A stretch of 64,000 bases of DNA. It comes from Dokdonella koreensis DS-123. Lineage in GTDB: Bacteria; Pseudomonadota; Gammaproteobacteria; Xanthomonadales; Rhodanobacteraceae. The DNA lies in contig NZ_CP015249.1 of assembly GCF_001632775.1 (NCBI RefSeq), forward strand, positions 2,832,686-2,896,685. Reading direction: 5' to 3'. The stretch's first letter is position 1. Every line of letters starts with the position of its first letter. The notes beneath the pieces were generated by a model that ran no database searches, was not told the origin of the DNA, and saw nothing but the letters and a program-made list of their open reading frames with translations. This document shows positions 1 through 8,453 of this stretch, one piece after another. The position numbers were made by a program, and so were the translations under genes.

Positions 1-2694
1 TTCCGGACCGATGTCGCCGGCCGCATCCGGCGCGACGTCCAGGTCCAGCACGACGCCGAAGTCGCGCTTGTTGATGTAGCCGGCGAACGTCGCCGCGTAC
101 GGATCGGTCACGTCGAACACGGCGATGCCGCTGATCCGCTCCAGGCCGACGAAGGCATAGGTGCGCCCGTTCGGCAGCGTGCCGACCGCGAGCGCTTCGG
201 GCTCCGGGCCCTTGTTGTCGCTGCGCGTGTCGAAGCTCTGGTTCGCCTCGTTGTCGGCGTTGAAGTCCGCCGGGTGGCGCGCGGCGGTGACCTGCTCGAG
301 GATGTCGCCCGAATCGAACACGAGGTTGCCGTACTGGTCCCAGATCGCCATCGAGCGGCTGCCCAGGATCTGCAGGCGGTCGAAGTCGCCGTCGCCGTCC
401 AGGTCGCCGTCGATCGTCGAGGCGTTGAGACGGCCGAGCTGCGCATTGGATTGCAGCGCCGCCGCATCCGGGAACACGCCCGGATCGAGGTCGAGATCGG
501 CGATGCGCGCCACCTCGCCGCGGTCGTCGCCCTCGCCGGCACTGGCGTAGAAGGTCTTGCCGCCGGCGCTGAAGGCCGCGATCGAATCGGGCATGTGCAT
601 GCCGAACACCGGCCAGGTGCGGATGTTGATCGCCGGACCGTCGCGGTCGGACGCATCCAGGCCACTGGGCACGTCGAAGCTGACCAGGCCCAGTTGGATC
701 GGCGTCGGCTCCGCGTCGAGCGGCACGCTGCCGTTCGGCGGGATCGGCAGCGGCTGCGGCGCCACGCCGAAGTCGTTGTCGTTGATCAGCGCCAGGCGCC
801 CGTCCGGCAGCACCGCCAGGCCTTCGAGCTTGTCGCCCTGGTGGTAACCCAGCGACGGCAGATTGGCCACCTTGACCTTGGCCACCGCGCGGATGCCCGC
901 CGTCACCAGGTCGTCCGGCGTGTGCTGCTCCAGCGTCTTGCCCGGCAGCAGGGCCGGCGCGCCGGCCGCACGCAGGTTGGTCGCGCCGGCCAGCGTGAAC
1001 TCGAACAGCAGCTTCTTGCCGCTGCGCTCGACCGAATCGTCGCGCTCCACGATCACGAAGCGACCATCGCCGGCATAGGCGGCGTCGCCGATCTTGTCGG
1101 TGTTCTGCTCGCGGAAGGCGGTCTTGTCGATCAGGTAGACGTACTCGGCCACCGTCTCGCCGCTGGCCGGGTCGATGCCGACCATGCGGATCACCTTCGA
1201 TGCGTTGCTCGCCGCCGTGTTCGGGTTGGCCAGCGGCGTCTGGATGAAGGCGTAGAGCAGGCCGCTGTCGGTGTCGAGGGCCATGCCCTCGAAGCCGCGA
1301 TTGGGACGGCGCGTGGAATACTCGGCCGGCAGCGTCTCGCGGCCGTAGTGGCCGGCCGGCTGGCCGCCGAGCGCACCGGTGCCGGCCGGCACCAGGCGGT
1401 CGAGCAGGCGGCCGCCCGCGTCGAAGTGGTAGATCGCCGGGCGGTACTCGTCGACCATCCAGTAGCTGCCGTCCGGCGCCACCACCAGGCCCTCGATGTC
1501 CGCGCCGAGCGGGTCCAGCGGCAGCGGATTGCCGTTGAGGTCCACCGGCGGCTCGTCGATGCCGTTGCCGATGTTGGGCAGGCCGGTCAGCGGCGTGGTG
1601 CCGTCGGCCTTGAACAGCATCAGCTGCGCGCCCAGCGCGATCGCACCGGTGGCCGGGTCGAACGTGAAGCGGACGATGCGCGGCTGGTAGCCCGGCAGCA
1701 CGAACGGCCGCTCCAGCGTGCCGTCGCCGTTGACGTCGGTCGGCTCGCCGTTCGGGCCGCGATCCGGCACGGTGACGAACTTCATCAGGCCGGTGGCCGC
1801 GTCCACGCCCTCGAACCACAGCCCCGAGAAGCCGCCGAGGCGGATCGTCTGGCCGGCCGGCGTGGTGCCGAGCACCGGCAGCTGCGGGAAATCGTGCGTT
1901 TCCACGCGCGGCAGGCCGCGGCCGTGGTTCTTGAGGCCGGCCGCGACGATGTCGAGCACCGTGCCCCCGGCCAGGTCGATCACCGCGAAGGCGTTGGCCT
2001 CCTGCAGCGAGACGAAGGCCACGTCGTTGGTCGGCGCCGTCGCGATGTATTCCGGTTCCAGGTCCACGCCGGCGGCCCGGCCCGGGAACAGCCGCACGCC
2101 CTTGGCGCGCAGTTCGTTCTCGCGGCCGTTGAACGCGGTGAAGTCCACCGTCCGCGCCGTCGCCTGGGCGGCGCCGTCGGCCAGGTCGACGATCGTCACC
2201 GAGCCGGGCGGGTCGACGTCGCCGACCGGCTCGCCCTCGTTGGCCGACAGCACGTAGCGGCCGTCCGGGCTGAAGCTGACGTGGTCCGGCAGCACGCCGG
2301 CCGGCACCGTGCGCAGGTGCGCGCCGGCGCTGTCGAACAGCGCGATCACGCCCGGCTGCGTACCGTCCGCGGCCGGAATGGCCGCCGCCAGCACACCGTT
2401 CTTGAACGCCACGCTGGTCAGGCTGCCGCCGTACGGCGCGATGTCGATGCTGAAGGCCAGCACCGGCGCATCGGCATCGGCCACGTTCACCACGTCGATG
2501 CGGTCGGTCGCGCCATTGGTCACGAACAGGCGCTGGGTCGCCGCGTCATAGGCGACGATCTCGGCGCCGGCCACCGTGCCGGTCGCGTAGGTGCCGCGCT
2601 TGCTCAGCGCGACGGGTGCCGCCTCGGCGAATGGCGCGGCGGACAGGGCGAGGGCGGCGAGGATCGCCGCGGTCATGCGGTGGGTGGTGTGCAT
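1..2694 (-). CDS. Secreted phytase/esterase-like beta-propeller protein (partial, runs off left edge)
   Basis: The frame is open from ATG at 2694 to the window edge, so at least 898 residues are present and the C terminus is missing. The N terminus has a Sec-type signal peptide (AAILAALALSAAPFAEA). It is followed by a 'choice-of-anchor I'-like propeller (AGAEIVAYDAATQRLFVTNG, SFSPDGRYVLSANEGEP), then a region matching the esterase-like activity of phytase family (GFSGLWFEGVDAATG, DIEGLVVAPDGSYWMVDEY, NRGFEGMALDTDSGLLYAF). The likely role is an exported phosphoesterase or calcium-dependent phytase-like hydrolase; the substrate is unknown. No strong Shine-Dalgarno precedes 2694, and an in-frame ATG at 2676 is an alternative start. 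It lies 105 bp downstream of the response regulator on the same strand, but the gap argues against tight coupling. Family recognition is confident; the function is inferred. Confidence 0.85.
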   Translation of the reverse strand, partial: MHTTHRMTAAILAALALSAAPFAEAAPVALSKRGTYATGTVAGAEIVAYDAATQRLFVTNGATDRIDVVNVADADAPVLAFSIDIAPYGGSLTSVAFKNGVLAAAIPAADGTQPGVIALFDSAGAHLRTVPAGVLPDHVSFSPDGRYVLSANEGEPVGDVDPPGSVTIVDLADGAAQATARTVDFTAFNGRENELRAKGVRLFPGRAAGVDLEPEYIATAPTNDVAFVSLQEANAFAVIDLAGGTVLDIVAAGLKNHGRGLPRVETHDFPQLPVLGTTPAGQTIRLGGFSGLWFEGVDAATGLMKFVTVPDRGPNGEPTDVNGDGTLERPFVLPGYQPRIVRFTFDPATGAIALGAQLMLFKADGTTPLTGLPNIGNGIDEPPVDLNGNPLPLDPLGADIEGLVVAPDGSYWMVDEYRPAIYHFDAGGRLLDRLVPAGTGALGGQPAGHYGRETLPAEYSTRRPNRGFEGMALDTDSGLLYAFIQTPLANPNTAASNASKVIRMVGIDPASGETVAEYVYLIDKTAFREQNTDKIGDAAYAGDGRFVIVERDDSVERSGKKLLFEFTLAGATNLRAAGAPALLPGKTLEQHTPDDLVTAGIRAVAKVKVANLPSLGYHQGDKLEGLAVLPDGRLALINDNDFGVAPQPLPIPPNGSVPLDAEPTPIQLGLVSFDVPSGLDASDRDGPAINIRTWPVFGMHMPDSIAAFSAGGKTFYASAGEGDDRGEVARIADLDLDPGVFPDAAALQSNAQLGRLNASTIDGDLDGDGDFDRLQILGSRSMAIWDQYGNLVFDSGDILEQVTAARHPADFNADNEANQSFDTRSDNKGPEPEALAVGTLPNGRTYAFVGLERISGIAVFDVTDPYAATFAGYINKRDFGVVLDLDVAPDAAGDIGPE

Positions 2695-2799
2695 CGGGTC
2701 CGTCGTGGGCAGGGGAAGGGATCGGCACGCAGTAGACCCGATCGATCTTTCAGCCTTCTTACGGCGCCTCCCCGGCCGGGCCGGCCACCGGCACCGCAC

Positions 2800-3720
2800 T
2801 CAGCGGCCGACACCCTCGCGCAGGCGCCGCCACGCATCCAGCAGGCGGCCCGGCAGCGACGGCGCCGGCGCGCGCGGCGCCTCCACCTCGTGCCGGCGCA
2901 GCAGGCGCGGCGTCGTGCGCAGCTGCGCGTGCCGCTCCAGCGCCGAGATCAGGCAGCGCCGCAGCAGCTCGCGCACCGGCGGCGCCAGCAGGAAGCGGAA
3001 GATCTGCCCTTCGTTGATCAGCCCGATCGCCAGGCGGCTGTCGCGGATCGAGGACACCGCGATCACCAGCGTGGCCGGCCGCAGCGCCTTCAGCCGCTTG
3101 ATCGCATCGACCACGTCGCCGGTCGCATCGGTCAGCACCGCGATCACCACCGCCGTCTCGCGCCGTGCCAGTTCGTGCAGTGCCTGCTCCACGTCCGCCG
3201 CCGCCTTCACCGCGATCGACGCCGGCAGCAGCTCGCGCACGGTCGCGGCCATCGTCGCGGCCGGGTCGAGCACCAGCACCTGCGCCGCCGTCGCGACCGG
3301 TGCCGGTTCGCGCGCCGGCACCGGCTGGGCCGCCGCCTCCAGGTCCTGGCGCGCCGTCTCCGCCGCACGCAGCACCGCATCGACCAGGTAGGGCCCGTCC
3401 CAGGGTTTCTCGACGAAGCGGAAGATCTCCCCCTCGTTGACCGAGGCCGTCACCGCCTCCAGGTCCGCATAGCCGGTCAGCAGGATGCGCATCGTCGGCG
3501 GCGACAGCCGCGCCACCTCGCGCAGTACCTCCACCCCGGTCGCGCCCGGCATGCGCTGGTCGCTGACCACCACGTGCACCGGCCGCGTGCGCACCCACCC
3601 ATACACCTCGGTTGCCGACGTCGTCGCCAGCACCTCCGCCCTGCCGCGGAACAGCATCCGCAGCGAGCGCAGGATGCGCTCCTCGTCGTCGATGAAGACC
3701 ACCGTCGGCAGCGTGCTCAC
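2800..3720 (-). CDS. Response regulator with one intact and one degenerate receiver domain
   Basis: 306 residues from a GTG start that overlaps the stop of the upstream kinase by 4 bp (GTGA), so the two are translationally coupled. The first receiver (about residues 1-120) has the acidic pair (VVFIDDEE), the phospho-acceptor Asp in VVVSDQRMPG and the Thr/Lys signature (ILLTGYAD, FRFVEKPWD). A second half (about 150-275) repeats the fold and even the ending (INEGQIFRFLLAPP) but lacks the acidic pocket and the phospho-acceptor Asp, so it is probably a pseudo-receiver. There is no DNA-binding or output enzyme domain. It probably acts through protein contacts or as a phosphate relay from the adjacent kinase. 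The signal and output are unknown. Confidence 0.87.
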   Translation of the reverse strand: MSTLPTVVFIDDEERILRSLRMLFRGRAEVLATTSATEVYGWVRTRPVHVVVSDQRMPGATGVEVLREVARLSPPTMRILLTGYADLEAVTASVNEGEIFRFVEKPWDGPYLVDAVLRAAETARQDLEAAAQPVPAREPAPVATAAQVLVLDPAATMAATVRELLPASIAVKAAADVEQALHELARRETAVVIAVLTDATGDVVDAIKRLKALRPATLVIAVSSIRDSRLAIGLINEGQIFRFLLAPPVRELLRRCLISALERHAQLRTTPRLLRRHEVEAPRAPAPSLPGRLLDAWRRLREGVGR

Positions 3721-5081
3721 GCCGCGCCTCCCGCCGGCAGCGGCAGCGGCAGCGCCACGACGAAGCGCGTGCCCACGCCCGGCTTGGACGCCACGCGGAT
3801 CACGCCGCCGTGCTGCTCCACGATCTGGTGCGCGATCGCCAGGCCCAGGCCGGTGCCCTGCCCGACCGGCTTGGTCGTGAAGAACGGATCGAAGATCCGC
3901 TTCAGGTCCTCCGCCGCGATGCCCTTGCCGTTGTCCTCCACCAGGACCAGCAGCCGGCCGCCGAGCACCTGCGTACGCACGATGATGCGGCCGCGGTCGT
4001 GCTCGATCGCCTGCGCCGCGTTGCCCAGCAGGTTCAGCAGCACCTGGTTGATCTGCGCCGGCGCGCATTCGATCGCCGGCACCTCGGTCACCGCGCGCAC
4101 CACCTGGATGCCGCGCCGGTTGAGGATGTGCTGGATGATGCGCAGCGCGCCGTCGATCAGGTGGTTGACGTCCGCCTTCTGCGTGCGCGCCTGGTCCAGG
4201 CGGCTGAAGTCCTTCAGGTGCCCGATCAGCTCGCCGATCTGGCCCAGGCCGTGCAGCGTGTCCTCCAGCAGGCCGGACAGGTCCTCCAGCGCCGCCGTGT
4301 CCACGCGCGTGCGCAGCTCGGCCAGCGCCGCCATGCGGTCGGGCAGGTCCGCCGGCGGCTCGCCGCCGTCCAGCAAGGCGCCGAGCACGCCCTCCCCCGC
4401 CGCCACCAGCTGCGTCGCATCGGCCAGCGCCTCGCGCGTCATCTCCACGTTGTTGCGCACGTAGCCCAGCGGCGTGTTGATCTCGTGCACCAGCCCCGCC
4501 ACCATCTGGCCGAGCGAGGCCATCTTCTCCGACTGCACCAGCTGCAGCTGCGAGGACCGCACGCGGTCGTACGCCCCCTGCAGCTCGCGGTTGCGCTGCG
4601 CCAGGCGTGCGTCCATCGCGCGCAGCACGTCCAGCACCACGCCGGTGCCCAGGTACACCCCGTCCGCATCGGTCAGGATGAAGTCCTCGGTGATCGGGCT
4701 TTTCACGTGCTCGGCGATCAGCCGCGCTGCGTCCTGGATCGACGTGGCCACCGGCATCACCAGCACCTCGCGGTTGGCCAGCTCGATGATCGGCCGCCGG
4801 CCGAAGATCTCGCGGCCGAACGGCATCAGGAACACGCGCATCAGCGCGTAGCGGCTGATCGCCGCCACCGGCCGCCCCTCGTGGACGATCGGCAGCGACA
4901 GCAGGCCTTCGTGGCTGGGATCGAGCATGCGATCGCCCACCATCGCGAGCGGCGCGTCCGCGCCCAGCGCCTCCGTCGGGCGCAGCAGGGCCGCCAGGCC
5001 GGCCGGCGCCGCTGGCGCAGACGCGCCCGACGAAGCCGTCGCCGCCTGGGAATCGATCGATTGCGTTGAATTGGGTGCCAT
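3717..5081 (-). CDS. Sensor histidine kinase with CBS-like input region
   Basis: 454 residues if the ATG at 5081 is used; an in-frame GTG at 5114 would add 11 residues and neither start has a clear Shine-Dalgarno. There are no membrane segments, so it is predicted cytoplasmic. An input region of about 130 residues has two repeats resembling a CBS pair (LLSLPIVHEGRPVAAISRYA, EDFILTDADGVYLGTGVVLD). A short coiled linker follows, then the dimerisation/phospho-acceptor helix with the H box (ASLGQMVAGLVHEINTPLGY). The catalytic domain shows an N box (QVLLNLLGNAAQAI), G1 (EDNGKGI), F box (FDPFFTTKP) and G2 (GQGTGLGLAIAH). It overlaps the response regulator by 4 bp and is surely its partner. The CBS-like input suggests nucleotide sensing, which is inference. 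Confidence 0.88.
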   Translation of the reverse strand: MAPNSTQSIDSQAATASSGASAPAAPAGLAALLRPTEALGADAPLAMVGDRMLDPSHEGLLSLPIVHEGRPVAAISRYALMRVFLMPFGREIFGRRPIIELANREVLVMPVATSIQDAARLIAEHVKSPITEDFILTDADGVYLGTGVVLDVLRAMDARLAQRNRELQGAYDRVRSSQLQLVQSEKMASLGQMVAGLVHEINTPLGYVRNNVEMTREALADATQLVAAGEGVLGALLDGGEPPADLPDRMAALAELRTRVDTAALEDLSGLLEDTLHGLGQIGELIGHLKDFSRLDQARTQKADVNHLIDGALRIIQHILNRRGIQVVRAVTEVPAIECAPAQINQVLLNLLGNAAQAIEHDRGRIIVRTQVLGGRLLVLVEDNGKGIAAEDLKRIFDPFFTTKPVGQGTGLGLAIAHQIVEQHGGVIRVASKPGVGTRFVVALPLPLPAGGAA

Positions 5082-5224
5082 GAAACGAAGGGCGCGGGCC
5101 CGCGCACCAGCCACCGGCCCGCCGCCCGTCCCCCTGATCGGTCAGTGAGTTGCAGAAACTCACCCGCCAGCATGAAGGGCTTGCGCTAAAGCTGTGTGAC
5201 AGGACGCGCCGCTGAACATGTGCC

Positions 5225-5316
5225 CGGTCGGGGCGATATTTTATTATATATACTGATACTTGATTTTTATTCCAATAACGCATAAGCTCGATTTATCTGC
5301 AATCCTGGTAAAACCC
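5225..5316 (+). promoter_or_regulatory. AT-rich promoter region upstream of hipBA
   Basis: This stretch is strikingly AT-rich for the window (TATTTTATTATATATA near 5235) and sits directly before hipB. It also lies between the divergent kinase and hipB. HipB proteins usually repress their own operon by binding inverted repeats here, but no clear TATCC-N8-GGATA operator was seen. The remainder of the 5082-5316 gap holds no gene. Confidence 0.4.
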
Positions 5317-5574
5317 ATGTCCTCGCATCAGGCCTTGGTCACACCGTCTCAGCTCGGCCTCATCCTGCAGGCCACGCGCAAGACCCACAGTCTCTCGCAG
5401 GCCGCGCTGGCCAAGCGCATCGGCCTGAGCCAGTCACGGGTGTCCCAGCTCGAGCAGCACGCCGAGGAGCTGAGCGTCGGCCAGTTGCTGGCCTGGTGCG
5501 CGGCACTGGACCTCCAACTGGCGATCGGCACGCGTGACGGCAGCGCCGACGCACAGCGCTTCACGGAGTGGTGA
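5317..5574 (+). CDS. hipB: HipB-like antitoxin, Xre-family helix-turn-helix regulator
   Basis: 85 residues. The centre is a classic HTH_3 domain (LILQATRKTHSLSQAALAKR, then IGLSQSRVSQLEQ). Such proteins bind DNA as dimers, repress the hip operon and hold the HipA kinase in an inactive complex. The ATG at 5317 is preferred over an upstream TTG at 5260 because the domain begins soon after it and the length then matches HipB (about 88 residues in E. coli). Its stop codon is one base before the hipA start, and the hipA Shine-Dalgarno (GGAG) lies within the hipB coding sequence, so translation is coupled. Together they form a type II toxin-antitoxin pair. Confidence 0.9.
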   Translation: MSSHQALVTPSQLGLILQATRKTHSLSQAALAKRIGLSQSRVSQLEQHAEELSVGQLLAWCAALDLQLAIGTRDGSADAQRFTEW

Positions 5575-5575
5575 G

Positions 5576-6919
5576 ATGGGCCGGCGATCGCACAGCCGGC
5601 ACCTGGCCGTATGGGTCAACGGCAATCGGGCGGCGACGTGGACCCTCGCGCGGCGCGGGAACACCCAGCTTCAGTACGACGACGCCTGGGTCCAGGCGCC
5701 GTATGGCCGACCGCTGTCGCTGTCGCTGCCGTTCAATCTGCAAAACCGCCCGCTCGAGGGCGACCGCGTCCATCACTACTTCGACAACCTGCTACCCGAC
5801 AGCGATGCGATTCGCACGCGGGTCGCCGAGCGCTTCCGCACCGGCTCGGTCGAGCCGTTCGACCTGCTGAAGGCGATCGGCCGCGATTGCGTCGGCGCCG
5901 TGCAACTGCTCGACGAGGACGAGACCCCGGACGGTTACGACCGTGTCGATGGCACGCCCCTCTCCGAGGACGCCATCGAGCGTGCCATCCGCGACATGCT
6001 CACCCCCGGCCGATTCGCGGCCGCGCACGATTCGGACTCGGACTTTCGCATCTCGCTCGCCGGCGCGCAGGAGAAAACGGCGTTGCTGTGGTGGGACGGC
6101 CGCTGGCAGAGGCCGCACGGATCGACCCCGACCACCCACATCCTCAAGCTGCCGCTCGGGCTCGTCGGCGGCCGACAAGCCGACTTCACGACTTCGGTCG
6201 ACAACGAATGGCTGTGCCTGCGGCTGCTGAAGGCCTACGGGCTGGACGTAGCCCAAGCCGACATCGCGACGTTCGGCGAACAGCGTGTGCTGGTCGTCCA
6301 GCGCTTCGATCGCCGCATCGCACCCGACGGCCGGCGGATCCTGCGGCTGCCGCAGGAGGATTTCTGCCAGGTCGAGAACCGCTCGCCGCTGCAAAAGTAC
6401 GAAAGCGACGGCGGACCCGGGCTGCCGGCGCTGTTCGAGCGGCTACGGCAATCGGACGAAGCCGAGAACGACGCACGCATGCTGATGACCACGCAGATCC
6501 TGTTCTGGCTGCTGCGCGCACCGGACGGGCACGCTAAGAACTTCAGCATTCACCTGCTGCCGGCTGGACGGTTTCGCCTGACGCCGCTCTACGACGTGAT
6601 GTCGGCCTATCCGGTGCTCGGCGAAGGCCCGAATCTATGGGCACCGCAAAAAATCCGCCTGGCGATGGCGCTGCTCGGAAAGAACAAGCACTACGTGATG
6701 CACGCGATCCAGCGCCGGCACTTCAGCAGCACCGCGCGAACCGTCGGCTTCGGTGAATCGGCCGAGCCGCTGATCGAAACGATCCTGGCGCGCACGCCTG
6801 CGGCGATCGATGAAGTGAAAGCCCGTCTTCCATCTGGTTTCTCCGCCTACGTCGCCGATTCGATTCTCGGCGGCCTTGAGCGGGCAGCCAAGGCGCTGGA
6901 AGCGATGCCGGCCGCGTAG
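5576..6919 (+). CDS. hipA: HipA-type serine/threonine kinase toxin
   Basis: 447 residues, close to E. coli HipA (440). The N-terminal couple_hipA subdomain (about 8-105) is followed by the kinase lobe. Ser160 in ISLAGAQEKTALL matches the inhibitory autophosphorylation serine (Ser150 in E. coli). Asp317 in PDGHAKNFS and Asp340 in LTPLYDVMSAYPV match the catalytic base and metal-binding Asp. All key residues are present, so the toxin looks intact. HipA of E. coli phosphorylates glutamyl-tRNA synthetase, stops translation and gives persistence; whether this one has the same target is inferred. The start is ATG 5576 with GGAG about 7 nt upstream. It is co-transcribed with hipB. Confidence 0.93.
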   Translation: MGRRSHSRHLAVWVNGNRAATWTLARRGNTQLQYDDAWVQAPYGRPLSLSLPFNLQNRPLEGDRVHHYFDNLLPDSDAIRTRVAERFRTGSVEPFDLLKAIGRDCVGAVQLLDEDETPDGYDRVDGTPLSEDAIERAIRDMLTPGRFAAAHDSDSDFRISLAGAQEKTALLWWDGRWQRPHGSTPTTHILKLPLGLVGGRQADFTTSVDNEWLCLRLLKAYGLDVAQADIATFGEQRVLVVQRFDRRIAPDGRRILRLPQEDFCQVENRSPLQKYESDGGPGLPALFERLRQSDEAENDARMLMTTQILFWLLRAPDGHAKNFSIHLLPAGRFRLTPLYDVMSAYPVLGEGPNLWAPQKIRLAMALLGKNKHYVMHAIQRRHFSSTARTVGFGESAEPLIETILARTPAAIDEVKARLPSGFSAYVADSILGGLERAAKALEAMPAA

Positions 6920-6960
6920 CGGCGGCAGCCGGCACCTGTCCGGGAAATCTGCCCGGCCAC

Positions 6961-7887
6961 TCAGCGCATCGTCAGGATGTAGACCCCCACCGTGCCGGTC
7001 GACTGCGACGTGCTGGCCAGGTTGCACACGCGCAGCGTCACCAGGCCCGCGCTCGGCACGCGCAGCGGCTGGATCAGCATGTTCTGCGTCAAGCTGGCCG
7101 CCGACTGCAGGCTGAAGAACACCACGTCGTTGACCTCCGCACCGCCGACCCCGACATCGTAGTCATTGCAGTCATTGCCGCCGACCGTGGCGGCGATGGC
7201 GCCGTTGCTGTAGCCCCCGGCGATCTTGCCGCGCGTGATGCTGTCGCTGGCGATCGCTGCCGTGACCACCGCGCCGTTGGCGATCTTCTCGGCCGTGACC
7301 GCATCGCTGGCCAGTTCCGACGTGCCCACAGCACCCGCGAAGATCTTCGACGCGGTGACCGAATCGGTCGCGAGCCTGCTGTTGCTGACCGCGCCCGTAG
7401 CGATCTTCGTGCTGGTCACGGCGCCGTCGCGCAGCGTCGGGTTCGGGTAGGTCCCGGCCAGGTCGCCGCCGGCCGGGCCGCTGATGCTGCCCCCGCTCAG
7501 CGTGAACTGCGCGACCGGCGCGGTCGCCACCGCCTGGCGCGGCAGCATCGGCGTGCCTTCGACGGTGACCTGCAGGTAGAGCTGGGTGCCGGTGAAGGCC
7601 CCCGGGAAGCTCAGCGAGACGCTGAACAGGCCATCGGTGACCGGGAAGTCGGCCTCCGTGATCGTCGCACCGACGGCGTTGCCGCCTTCCGGCGCGTCGA
7701 ACAGCGCAAAGCTCAAGTCGAACGCGCCGTTTGCCGGCGCACCGCCCTGCTGCAGGCGGCCCTGGTAGACGAAGTCCGGAAGCTGCGGCGCCGCGGCCAC
7801 CGGCACCGCCAGCGCGGCGAGCCACCCCAACACGACGGCACGCACGCGGCGGTGTCCCATCGTTCCCATCACTGCAAACAGGTTCAT
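6961..7887 (-). CDS. Secreted protein with tandem decapeptide repeats
   Basis: 308 residues. A signal peptide (VVLGWLAALAVPVAAAPQ) precedes an Ig-like or beta-sandwich domain (about 35-130; FVYQGRLQQGGAPANGAFDL), seen in many exported proteins of this lineage. A glycine-rich linker (GPAGGDLAGTYPNPTLRDG) follows. Residues of about 155-224 hold seven copies of a 10-residue unit of the type GAVTSTKIAT / DSVTASKIFA / DAVTAEKIAN, the kind of repeat found in fibre-like and collar proteins. The last 80 residues contain two possible disulphide cysteines. Its ATG overlaps the stop of the upstream gene (ATGA), so the two are coupled. The specific function is unknown; a surface or extracellular structural role is likely. 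Confidence 0.75.
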   Translation of the reverse strand: MNLFAVMGTMGHRRVRAVVLGWLAALAVPVAAAPQLPDFVYQGRLQQGGAPANGAFDLSFALFDAPEGGNAVGATITEADFPVTDGLFSVSLSFPGAFTGTQLYLQVTVEGTPMLPRQAVATAPVAQFTLSGGSISGPAGGDLAGTYPNPTLRDGAVTSTKIATGAVSNSRLATDSVTASKIFAGAVGTSELASDAVTAEKIANGAVVTAAIASDSITRGKIAGGYSNGAIAATVGGNDCNDYDVGVGGAEVNDVVFFSLQSAASLTQNMLIQPLRVPSAGLVTLRVCNLASTSQSTGTVGVYILTMR

Positions 7888-8210
7888 CACAGGCACCCCT
7901 GGAAGCCATTGTTGAAGATCGCATCGCGCCGCACGCCGCCGGTCGCGGCCAGGAAGCCCGCCGTCACCGTGTAGCCGCCGCCGCTCGAACGCCCGCCCAC
8001 CGCCTCGCCGAGGCTCGCCTCCAGCACGCGGCAACCGCCCGCCGAGCGGCTGACACCGCCGCCGCTGGCGATCACGTGCGCCGTGATCTGCTGGCTGCCC
8101 GCATCCGCCGCCAGCAAGGCCATCCCGGCCACCAGCACCCACCCGCCTGCGCGGCCCGGACGCCCGCGGCGCCCCGGCCCCTCATCTTTCGATCTATCCA
8201 CCCCGGTCAT
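7887..8210 (-). CDS. Small secreted hypothetical protein with IFxxGF tail
   Basis: 107 residues from the ATG at 8210. A basic N terminus leads to a hydrophobic signal segment (WVLVAGMALLAADAGSQQ). The mature part is glycine-rich with two cysteines (GGCRVLEASLGEAVGGRSSG) and ends IFNNGFQGCL. That ending resembles the tails of two other exported proteins in this window (39438-40787 and 47432-50704). The stop overlaps the start of the repeat protein downstream, so the pair is probably one transcript and one functional unit. No known enzymatic domain was recognised. An upstream in-frame start near 8264 is possible but gives an atypical leader. Confidence 0.6.
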   Translation of the reverse strand: MTGVDRSKDEGPGRRGRPGRAGGWVLVAGMALLAADAGSQQITAHVIASGGGVSRSAGGCRVLEASLGEAVGGRSSGGGYTVTAGFLAATGGVRRDAIFNNGFQGCL

Positions 8211-8410
8211 CGGCCTGCCCTCGTTCGCGTATGCGGTTGGCGGGGTTGGTCCTCGATCGCGCACACCGTTGGTGGCGCACGGCCTCTATCCGCCTTCTCG
8301 AGGAGTCACGGAAAACGGTGGCGACAGGGGCCACGCGGGGGACGCCGGTGCCTGCCTTGCTGCCGCGGCGAGGTCTGCGCCGAAGCGGGGCGAGAAGGCG
8401 CCCGTTGCAA

Positions 8411-8445
8411 GGCCGGTCGCCCACCAGGCCGATGGGCGACCGGCC
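8411..8445 (-). terminator. Strong hairpin after the toxin-like gene
   Basis: Two perfect 13-nt arms (GGCCGGTCGCCCA at 8411-8423 and its complement at 8433-8445) enclose a 9-nt loop. The hairpin starts 8 bp past the stop codon of the 8454-8960 gene. No T-run follows, so it may be a processing or stability hairpin, or a weak terminator. The rest of 8211-8453 holds no gene. Confidence 0.5.
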
Positions 8446-8453
8446 CGGGCCCG

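Noticed and set aside
274-4464. Very long open frame of almost 1400 codons on the plus strand over 0.3-4.5 kb
   Set aside because: It is the antisense of three minus-strand genes; its protein is a His/Arg/Ala-rich composition artefact of high GC. The minus frames have clear signal peptide, kinase and receiver motifs.
7887-8264. Longer start for the small secreted protein at 8264
   Set aside because: The extra 18 residues do not improve the signal peptide, and no Shine-Dalgarno was seen; ATG 8210 is preferred.
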